Shown piece after piece: positions 14,797 through 20,587 of a DNA stretch of 20,587 bases. The notes below the pieces were generated by a model. It did not search any database, was not told where the DNA came from, and saw only the letters and a program-made list of their open reading frames with translations. Both the position numbers and the translations under genes were made by a program. The stretch's first letter is position 1. The number at the start of each line of letters is the position of its first letter. Where the stretch lies: NCBI GenBank assembly GCA_003521145.1, contig DOTL01000003.1, positions 1 to 20,587 of the forward strand, given 5' to 3'. This DNA is from Streptococcus sp. (GTDB lineage Bacteria; Bacillota; Bacilli; Lactobacillales; Streptococcaceae).

Positions 14797-15874
14797 TGCC
14801 TTCCTCCTCATCTCCTAAATGTGTAAATCCCATATTGGCACGGATTTTTTCATGTTGATTTTGGATAACCGCAGGTTTTTCAACTTTTGGTGCATCCTCA
14901 TGTAAGAGCCAGGTCTTAGCCCAGTGAGTATCTGAAACTTGGAATTGTGGTGCTTCTTCCTCAAAGTCAATTTGCATGGCATAGTCTGAACGCAAGGCAA
15001 AGGCATCCCCAACAACCGGTGTATAAAGTGATGGTGGTGTCCCTGGAATTGAGAAAAGCTCACCCTTATCATCAGCCAACTGCGGCAAGCTTGAAAGCAA
15101 GCTCCACGTATATGGATGACAAGGCTCATAGAAAATTTCCTCAACAGTTGCGTATTCAATGATTTCACCAGCATACATAACAGCAACCTTATCAGCGATA
15201 CTTGCCACCACACCAAGATCATGGGTAATGAAAATCACTGAGAAACCGTACTCCTCTTTGAGTGATTTCAAGAGGTCGATGATTTGAGCTTGAATGGTCA
15301 CATCGAGGGCAGTTGTTGGTTCGTCACAGATAAGAACATCAGGATGACAAGCCAAGGCGATGGCAATAACGATACGTTGACGCATCCCACCAGAATATTG
15401 GAAAGGATATTCATTGAAACGTTTTTCAGCATCAGGAATACCAACCTTGTCCATGTAATCAATAGCCATTTTTTCAGCTTCTTTAGCTGATTTTCCTTGG
15501 TGCTTGACAATGACCTCAACAATTTGGCTACCAATAGTCTTAATTGGGTCGAGACTGGTCATCGGATCTTGGAAGATAGTCGCAATCTTAGCCCCACGAA
15601 TAGGTGCCCAATCTTGGTGACTCTTAAGCTTGGTCAAATCTTGACCACGATAGTCAATCGAACCGCTAGCTACACGACCATTTTCTTCAAGCATCCCTGT
15701 GAAGGTCTTAGTCAAAACTGATTTACCTGAACCGGACTCACCAACCAAGGCTAAGACTTCACCTTCAACCAAATCAAGGGAAACTCCTCGGATGGCTGTC
15801 AAAATACGGTCACGAACGTCAAATTCCACGACGATATCGCGAGCCGATAATATTACATTTTTATTTTCTGTCAT
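14789..15874 (-). CDS. amiE: Oligopeptide ABC transporter ATP-binding protein AmiE
   Basis: This 361-residue OppD-type ATPase partners with AmiF to drive peptide import through AmiC-AmiD. Walker A GESGSGKS is at 45-52, followed by Q-loop TIFQDPMTSLDP, signature YSGGMRQRIVIA, Walker B LICDEPTTALDVT and H-loop ITHDLGVV. The C-terminal oligopeptide-transporter extension (HPYTWSLLSSLPQL) follows, with a further tail beyond residue 300. Start at ATG 15874 has TAGGAG six bases upstream, 9 bases beyond the amiD stop. It overlaps amiF at the 3' end. Length is normal for streptococcal AmiE. Confidence 0.96.
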   Translation of the reverse strand: MTENKNVILSARDIVVEFDVRDRILTAIRGVSLDLVEGEVLALVGESGSGKSVLTKTFTGMLEENGRVASGSIDYRGQDLTKLKSHQDWAPIRGAKIATIFQDPMTSLDPIKTIGSQIVEVIVKHQGKSAKEAEKMAIDYMDKVGIPDAEKRFNEYPFQYSGGMRQRIVIAIALACHPDVLICDEPTTALDVTIQAQIIDLLKSLKEEYGFSVIFITHDLGVVASIADKVAVMYAGEIIEYATVEEIFYEPCHPYTWSLLSSLPQLADDKGELFSIPGTPPSLYTPVVGDAFALRSDYAMQIDFEEEAPQFQVSDTHWAKTWLLHEDAPKVEKPAVIQNQHEKIRANMGFTHLGDEEEGNA

Positions 15875-15883
15875 ATTGGACTC

Positions 15884-16810
15884 CTATCTATGCGTACGTG
15901 GGTCGCTGGCATCTGCCAAGTTTTGACCGACAATAAAGAGAGAGAGAGAAACCAGAATCAAAGTAGTCAATGGAATCCAGAAGAGATAAGCATTGACTGT
16001 AACGTTATGTGCATAGTCTGAAATCAAACGACCAAGACTAGGCGTCGTAACAGGAAGCCCCAAACCAAAGTATGAAAGGAAGGCTTCGAAAGAGATAAAT
16101 CCTGGCAAGAGCTGACTAGCCATGGTTACGATAACTGAAAGTAGTTGTGGCATGATGTTTTTAACCACAATCTTAGGAGTTGGTGTTCCCAGTGTACGAG
16201 AAGCCAAGTTGTACTCCAAATCACGGTAACGCATGATTTGAATACGAATGATATAGGCAATACCAATCCAACCTGTGACAGTCATGGCAAAAATCATATT
16301 CCAGAACCCAGCACCCAATGAGTAAGTCAAGACGATAACTACAAGGATGCCAGGAATATTTGAGATGATGTTGTAGATTTCCATCATAATTATATCGAAG
16401 GTCTTAGAAATCCCCCAAACAGCACCTACAAGCAAACCAATGATAACGTTAAGGAAGGTAGCGATAACGGCAATCAAGATTGAGTTACGGGCACCAAACC
16501 AGACACTGTCAAAGAGTGATTTCCCGTTACCATCAGTACCAAACCAATACTGAGCATTGGGATGTACATAACGCACACTAAAGTCATTAACCTTAGACAC
16601 GTCATTAAAGTCAATTTTTGAAAACATTGGGTAGATAAAACTCATCAAAATGATAGTAATCAAGATTCCCAACATGACGGTTGTTGACTTCTTCTTGAAG
16701 AACTGACGCATCACCGATTTCCAGTATGAATAGGCCGGTGCATCAATTGTTTCAGAGGCAAAATCATCGCGCCTTACAAATTGGAACTTACTTTTATCAA
16801 TTGAAGCCAT
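15884..16810 (-). CDS. amiD: Oligopeptide ABC transporter permease AmiD
   Basis: This 308-residue OppC-type inner permease has a cytoplasmic N-terminus of about 40 residues, a first membrane segment (TTVMLGILITIILMSFIYPMF), and an outer loop including HPNAQYWFGTDGNGKSLFDSVWFGARNS. The five-helix core carries the EAA loop ASRTLGTPTPKIVVKNIMPQ, which contacts the ATPases. The stop is followed closely by amiE. The start overlaps the amiC stop (TAATG), and its ribosome binding site AAAGGAGGT is encoded in the last codons of amiC, so translation of the two permeases is coupled. Confidence 0.95.
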   Translation of the reverse strand: MASIDKSKFQFVRRDDFASETIDAPAYSYWKSVMRQFFKKKSTTVMLGILITIILMSFIYPMFSKIDFNDVSKVNDFSVRYVHPNAQYWFGTDGNGKSLFDSVWFGARNSILIAVIATFLNVIIGLLVGAVWGISKTFDIIMMEIYNIISNIPGILVVIVLTYSLGAGFWNMIFAMTVTGWIGIAYIIRIQIMRYRDLEYNLASRTLGTPTPKIVVKNIMPQLLSVIVTMASQLLPGFISFEAFLSYFGLGLPVTTPSLGRLISDYAHNVTVNAYLFWIPLTTLILVSLSLFIVGQNLADASDPRTHR

Positions 16811-18303
16811 TATTTACCTCCTTTAGATGTCAATTTGATACGTGGGTCAATCACAGTCATAAGGATATCACCCACAAGCAATGAGAAGATGGAGAGGGCC
16901 GTGAAAATAAATACAAGACCCACAACCATAGCGTTATTTGAAGCACGGACAGAGTCAATCAACATTTTACCCATACCAGGAAAGGCGAAGATTGTTTCTG
17001 TCAAAGTTGCCCCTGTGATAACACCTACTATAGATGCTGGGATCCCTGAAACCAAGGAAACCATAGCGTTTTTTAAAATGTGTTTATTTGAAATTTCTTG
17101 TTCTGACAACCCTTTGGCACGTGCAAAACGAACAAAGTCTTGTGATTGCAAGTCAATCATGTAACGACGAATCCAAATCGCAAGACCTGGTGTTGACAAT
17201 AGACCGAGAATAACAGATGGCAAGACGTATGAACGCCAGTCACCTGCACCCAAGATAGGGAAGGAATCTGGAAGACCAATCTCAGAACCAATCAAACGAA
17301 TGATATAAACCAAGGCGATGGTTGGTAATGAAAGCAAGAAAGTCAAGACACCTGTTGACACACTATCAAAGATTGTGTTTTTAAAGAGTGCCATGTATGA
17401 TCCCAATGGAATTGCCAAAGCATAAGACAAGACCAAACCAATCAAACCTGCAATGGCAGAACTTGTCACCATTGATGGGTATTGATAACGACTCTTGGTA
17501 GCTGTGTATGGATCATTTCCATAGTAAGAACGATCTCTAGCGTCAGCCTGACTTGGTGATTTATAAGTACGAGAGTAGATATCTACTGAAGATACCTTCT
17601 TACCAGTAGGGAAGTTGACCTCAGAGCTTTGTGTTTGCCCTTGACCTTGCGTAATAACATCAAGAACACCTTGCTCAGCATAAGTTGGGTAAGATGTACC
17701 AAGGTTCATCTTCACAAAGTTTTGGTGAACAAATGGGAACTGACCATTAAAATAAAGCAAATATTTATGCTTAGTCCCTGAACCAACAACTGACCAACCG
17801 ATAGCTGGGTCATTTTCAATACGGATATAACGCTTCAAGTTTGGATTTGTTTTATCTTTAACCCATCCAGTATTGTCAAATTCAAAGAGGTGCGTATAGA
17901 AGCCAAACACACGTTCAAGCACTGGCACATCACGTGTCGCATAGAATTGTTTACTTTGCTTGAACTGATGCAAACGCCAACCACGTCCTAAACTATCCAC
18001 ATATTTTTGGTAGATAGCCTTATTTTCTTTTGTTGGCTTAGTGGTTACTGACTTATCAAGGGAGCTAGCTTTCTCCTGCAACTCCTTGGTGTCATAGTAA
18101 TCAATGTAACCCAAACGTTCATAGATTGTATTTTCATAGTTAGCCTTAGAATCAGCTGTCTTAGCAATCTTGTTGTAGTTCGGGTCTTGTCTGAAAATCA
18201 GACGCCTCGGCACCATGGTATAGATAATCGTGTAGGTCAAAGCCGTCACGACAAATATTGACAATAGAGAACGGAGTGTTCTCAATAAAATGTATTTTTT
18301 CAT
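16810..18303 (-). CDS. amiC: Oligopeptide ABC transporter permease AmiC
   Basis: This 497-residue OppB-type permease has an N-terminal membrane helix (LRSLLSIFVVTALTYTIIY) followed by an unusually long extracellular region of roughly 250 residues. The conserved permease core has five more helices, and the EAA loop is FARAKGLSEQEISNKHILKNA. The large outer domain distinguishes streptococcal AmiC from the ~300-residue OppB of most bacteria and is normal for this lineage. Start ATG 18303 has AAAGGAAG upstream. It is separated from amiA by 61 bases containing a terminator-like hairpin, so it is likely expressed less than the binding protein. Confidence 0.95.
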   Translation of the reverse strand: MKKYILLRTLRSLLSIFVVTALTYTIIYTMVPRRLIFRQDPNYNKIAKTADSKANYENTIYERLGYIDYYDTKELQEKASSLDKSVTTKPTKENKAIYQKYVDSLGRGWRLHQFKQSKQFYATRDVPVLERVFGFYTHLFEFDNTGWVKDKTNPNLKRYIRIENDPAIGWSVVGSGTKHKYLLYFNGQFPFVHQNFVKMNLGTSYPTYAEQGVLDVITQGQGQTQSSEVNFPTGKKVSSVDIYSRTYKSPSQADARDRSYYGNDPYTATKSRYQYPSMVTSSAIAGLIGLVLSYALAIPLGSYMALFKNTIFDSVSTGVLTFLLSLPTIALVYIIRLIGSEIGLPDSFPILGAGDWRSYVLPSVILGLLSTPGLAIWIRRYMIDLQSQDFVRFARAKGLSEQEISNKHILKNAMVSLVSGIPASIVGVITGATLTETIFAFPGMGKMLIDSVRASNNAMVVGLVFIFTALSIFSLLVGDILMTVIDPRIKLTSKGGK

Positions 18304-18321
18304 GTCTCTTCCTTTAATTCC

Positions 18322-18354
18322 AAAAGAACTTTTCCCAATCTAATGAGAAAGTTC
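18322..18354 (-). terminator. Partial terminator/attenuator between amiA and amiC
   Basis: In the mRNA sense GAACTTTCTC pairs with GGGAAAAGTTC (10 bp with one bulged A and one U-G) around loop ATTAGATT, followed by TTTT. It lies 10 bases after the amiA stop and about 20 bases before the amiC start. The short U-run suggests partial termination or a 3'-stabilising stem that lets the abundant lipoprotein exceed the permeases. This role is inferred. Confidence 0.55.
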
Positions 18355-18364
18355 CATCGTCCTT

Positions 18365-20332
18365 TTATTTAACGTGTTTCTCAAGATCTTTTTGAGCTTT
18401 TTCGTTAGATGCTTTCTTTTCTTTAAGCCATTTTTCACGACTTTGTTCATATTCTTTCTTAGTAACTACTTTTTCTTGTGATTTCACATATTTGACGTAG
18501 GATGAGCCCTTATCACCCACCTGTATGCTAGCACCCGTAAATGGTGTCAAACGTGAGATAACTGGTGCTGCACCGTTACTAACAGTCAATGGAATGATAA
18601 GAGAGCTATCTTCCAACCAAGCTTGGGCTTGAGCATAACGGTCGTAACGAGCGTTGATGTCTGTTGTTTCTGAAGCTGCTGAATCAAGCAAGGCATCATA
18701 ATCCTTAAGACCTACTTGGGCTGCTGCTGCATTGTTTGGATCATCATAACCCATGAAAGTCTTGGTATTTTCACTTGATGTTGTTTTTAAGATATCAAGA
18801 TAAGTTGATGGATCTTGATAGTCTGGACCCCAACCCACACCGTTAGAAATATCCCAGTCTTCTGCTGCAGCATTTGCCGCATTAAGAGTCGCATTTTGTA
18901 TATCATCAGATGACAATTGGTTAATATCTATAACAACATTTTCGCTACCCAATGATTTTTCAATGGTTTGTTTCAAAGATTGAACTTGAGCAATACTAAG
19001 TTTAGAACTTTGATCAACTGGAAGGTCTAAGTGAACTGGGAATTGTACCCCTTCTCCTTGAAGAGCCTCTTTGGCTTTGGCAAACTCAGCCTTAGCTTTT
19101 TCAGCATTGTAGAGACCGTCTTGACCATCTGCAAAGTTAACACCAGACCACTCATCACCATAAGAGCTCATTTTTGCTGTCACAAGATCACCAAAGGTCT
19201 TATCGCCTGCACTGACAAAATCATAAGGAACAAAAAGGTTACGTAGAGCAAGAGCTGCGCCATCTTTACCGTTTACTTGTGATTGATAGGCTGTACGATC
19301 AATAGCGAAGTTGATTGATTGACGAAAGTCTTTGTTTAGAAGAGCCTTCTTAGTTGATGTCTTTTCAGCATCTGTCTTCTTAGCTGAGAATTTATAGCTT
19401 TGACGGTCAATGTTTACACCAATAGCCAATGTAGATGCACCTGGTTCTGTGTAAAAAATATTATCTTTATATTTTTTTTCTACCGATGCATAGTTTGAAC
19501 TCGTAGGGAAGACACGTGTAATGCTGAGAGCGCCGTCAGAGAAACTACGTTCTAGTGATTCTAGATCCGATCCATCAGAATATGACAATTTGATAGAGTC
19601 AAAATGCACGTTTTTCTTATCCCAATAATTCTCATTCTTAGTCAACTCGATAGATGATTTAGTTGTCAAAGATTTAAGAAGGAAAGGACCGTTATATAGG
19701 ATAGAGGTTGGGTCTGTTGACTTACCAAAATCTTTCCCTTTATTCTTAAGAAAGTCTTCGTTAACTGGGAAGAGCACACCATAGGTTGTCTTAGAGTTCC
19801 AGTATGGTTCCGGTTTTTTAAGTGTGTATTGCAGAGTGTAATCGTCGATTGCTTTAACGCCAACATTTGAGAAATCTTTATTGGCACCAGAAAGGTAGTC
19901 AGACAATCCAGCAATAGAATCTTGTACCAAATAGAGGGCTCCAGATTTGGCATCAGCTGCATGCTTAAGACCAGTCACAAAGTCCTTAGCAGTCACATCA
20001 GCATACTCTTCACCATCTGAAGTATACCATTTAACACCCTTACGGATTTTATAAGTATAAGTCAGACCATCTTGAGACACAGACCAATCTTCAGCTACTG
20101 AAGGAACAAGGTTCCCATATTTATCAGCTTCCATAAGACCATCTACACCATTAGTCAAAACATCTTTTGTCCCTCTCATAATTGATGTAATATAATCCAA
20201 GGTTTCTGGATCTGAGCCATAAATATTACTATAAGTCGTTCCACTAGTACTTGACTTAGAAGAACAAGCCGCTAACACACCAACACTTAGAAGGGCTACA
20301 CCCGTAATTCCAAGAATTTTTTTAAGTTTCAT
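18365..20332 (-). CDS. amiA: Oligopeptide-binding lipoprotein AmiA
   Basis: This 655-residue substrate-binding lipoprotein of the Ami importer is anchored outside the membrane, where it captures peptides. A lipoprotein signal peptide is clear: MKLKK, a hydrophobic stretch, then lipobox LAAC with the lipidated Cys23, followed by a Ser/Thr linker. The mature part is a family-5 solute-binding protein (SBP_bac_5), with NIYGSDPETLDYITS, YTYKIRKGVKWYTSDG, LKKPEPYW and DFRQSINFAIDRTAY. The C-terminal ~40 residues are very Lys/Glu-rich. AAAGGAG precedes ATG 20332. S. thermophilus is known to carry several AmiA paralogues. I cannot say which this is, so no number is given. In streptococci this importer also takes up signalling peptides for Rgg/ComR quorum sensing. 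Confidence 0.95.
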   Translation of the reverse strand: MKLKKILGITGVALLSVGVLAACSSKSSTSGTTYSNIYGSDPETLDYITSIMRGTKDVLTNGVDGLMEADKYGNLVPSVAEDWSVSQDGLTYTYKIRKGVKWYTSDGEEYADVTAKDFVTGLKHAADAKSGALYLVQDSIAGLSDYLSGANKDFSNVGVKAIDDYTLQYTLKKPEPYWNSKTTYGVLFPVNEDFLKNKGKDFGKSTDPTSILYNGPFLLKSLTTKSSIELTKNENYWDKKNVHFDSIKLSYSDGSDLESLERSFSDGALSITRVFPTSSNYASVEKKYKDNIFYTEPGASTLAIGVNIDRQSYKFSAKKTDAEKTSTKKALLNKDFRQSINFAIDRTAYQSQVNGKDGAALALRNLFVPYDFVSAGDKTFGDLVTAKMSSYGDEWSGVNFADGQDGLYNAEKAKAEFAKAKEALQGEGVQFPVHLDLPVDQSSKLSIAQVQSLKQTIEKSLGSENVVIDINQLSSDDIQNATLNAANAAAEDWDISNGVGWGPDYQDPSTYLDILKTTSSENTKTFMGYDDPNNAAAAQVGLKDYDALLDSAASETTDINARYDRYAQAQAWLEDSSLIIPLTVSNGAAPVISRLTPFTGASIQVGDKGSSYVKYVKSQEKVVTKKEYEQSREKWLKEKKASNEKAQKDLEKHVK

Positions 20333-20361
20333 AATACTCTCCTTTAATATTGATTTTTTTT

Positions 20362-20370
20362 ATTATAACA
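20362..20370 (-). promoter_or_regulatory. Second ami promoter (extended -10)
   Basis: TGTTATAAT on the minus strand is a perfect extended -10 (TGn TATAAT). No good -35 stands 17 bases upstream. Transcription would start near 20355 and give a short leader with AAAGGAG directly before amiA. It could supply basal amiA transcription independent of the upstream leader. Confidence 0.55.
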
Positions 20371-20379
20371 GAATTCACT

Positions 20380-20402
20380 AAGCTTAAATAATACTTAAAC
20401 TT
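20380..20402 (-). other. Third leader hairpin upstream of amiA
   Basis: AAGTTTAAG-TATTA-TTTAAGCTT can form nine pairs, two of them G-U. It is AT-rich and overlaps the -35 region of the second ami promoter. Confidence 0.3.
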
Positions 20403-20407
20403 AATCA

Positions 20408-20432
20408 AGGTGATAAAAAAATACTATCACCT
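20408..20432 (-). other. Perfect hairpin in the ami leader
   Basis: AGGTGATA and TATCACCT form a perfect 8-bp stem around a U-rich 9-base loop (GTATTTTTT). It lies about 75 bases upstream of the amiA start and inside the transcript from the distal promoter. No U-run follows, so it is not a classical terminator. mRNA stability or protein binding are possible roles. Confidence 0.5.
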
Positions 20433-20434
20433 AA

Positions 20435-20463
20435 AACAATTTTTCAGAATAATCTGAATTGTT
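20435..20463 (-). promoter_or_regulatory. Hairpin with embedded CodY-like box, just after the distal ami promoter
   Basis: AACAATTCAG pairs with CTGAA and TTGTT (10 bp with a 3-base AAA bulge) around ATTATT. The 15 bases 20439-20453 read, on the plus strand, ATTTTTCAGAATAAT. This matches 12 of 15 positions of the CodY consensus AATTTTCWGAAAATT by my count. It lies immediately downstream of the predicted start of the distal promoter, where CodY could block transcription. CodY control of peptide-transport genes is established in lactic acid bacteria. Binding here is inferred. Confidence 0.4.
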
Positions 20464-20470
20464 GTTTACC

Positions 20471-20499
20471 ATTTTACACAATTGTTGGAATAATTTCAA
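20471..20499 (-). promoter_or_regulatory. Main ami operon promoter
   Basis: The -35 TTGAAA (20499-20494), a 17-base spacer and -10 TAAAAT (20476-20471) form a good sigma-A promoter about 140 bases before the amiA start codon. Predicted transcription start is around 20464, giving a leader of about 130 bases with several hairpins. Confidence 0.75.
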
Positions 20500-20530
20500 T
20501 AGCATTTCACATATTTTCTAAAAAATAGAA

Positions 20531-20558
20531 AAAAGCCATCCAAACGGATAGCTCTTTT
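20531..20558 (-). terminator. Terminator of a gene beyond the right edge (probably bidirectional)
   Basis: AAAAGAGCTATCC and GGATGGCTTTTTT pair over 13 positions (two G-U) around loop GTTT, with more Ts following on the minus strand. It separates the ami promoter from whatever lies to the right. Confidence 0.65.
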
Positions 20559-20566
20559 ACTATTTA

Positions 20567-20587
20567 GGCTCTATAATTTCTGTAGTG
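20567..20587 (+). mobile_element. Possible end of an ISL3-family insertion sequence (element lies to the right)
   Basis: The last 21 bases start GGCTCTATAA and end CTGTAGTG. Compared with the tip at 48-28 on the minus strand, 13 of 21 positions agree by my count, including GGxTCT and CTxTAGTG at identical spacing. The pattern resembles streptococcal ISL3-type inverted repeats from memory. The element itself is outside the window, so this is tentative. Confidence 0.3.

Noticed and set aside
19666..19962. 98-residue minus-strand frame inside amiA
   Set aside because: It is an alternate-frame shadow of the amiA coding sequence, which is clearly intact.
1..20587. CRISPR array, tRNA, rRNA, toxin-antitoxin or bacteriocin genes
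   Set aside because: I looked for regularly spaced repeats, tRNA-like cloverleaf motifs and small cationic or double-glycine leader peptides between genes and saw none. All intergenic gaps are under about 260 bases.

Overview
The window looks like a chromosomal segment of a low-GC Firmicute, most likely Streptococcus of the salivarius/thermophilus group. This rests on the protein sequences and gene order: amiA-amiC-amiD-amiE-amiF, gmk-rpoZ-priA-fmt-rsmB-pppL-stkP, ftsY behind two HAD phosphatases, and strong AGGAGG-type ribosome binding sites. Species assignment is from memory of these families, not a search. I see no tRNA, rRNA, CRISPR array, prophage or complete mobile element.

Layout, read in the direction of transcription. 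(1) Right end, minus strand: the ami/opp oligopeptide ABC importer, with lipoprotein AmiA, permeases AmiC and AmiD, and ATPases AmiE and AmiF. It is preceded by a structured leader with two promoter candidates and a CodY-like box. A small hairpin plus T-run lies between amiA and amiC. (2) 11.9-13.8 kb, plus strand: a three-gene unit (GntR/YtrA-type repressor, ABC ATPase, membrane permease) ending in a strong terminator that converges on amiF. (3) 11.75-8.7 kb, minus strand, divergent from the GntR gene: two overlapping Cof-type HAD phosphatases and ftsY, closed by a hairpin terminator. (4) 8.67-0.08 kb, minus strand: gmk, rpoZ, priA, fmt, rsmB, pppL, stkP, with their own promoter and a 5' leader before gmk. 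The last four genes are tightly packed or overlapping, so nucleotide metabolism, transcription, replication restart, translation initiation, rRNA methylation and Ser/Thr phospho-signalling are coupled.

Most of the window is conserved core genome, and I found no new multi-gene system. The observations most worth checking are in the non-coding DNA. First, a 7-bp stem with a GCAA tetraloop sits exactly between the Shine-Dalgarno and the start codon of pppL and would bring them to normal spacing when folded. Second, the gmk leader contains a two-codon ORF with a perfect ribosome binding site and a terminator-like hairpin whose loop can pair with upstream leader. Third, three consecutive hairpins lie between the two ami promoters. 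Fourth, both window edges carry sequences resembling outward-facing ends of two different ISL3-family insertion sequences, one only 29 bases after the stkP stop codon.
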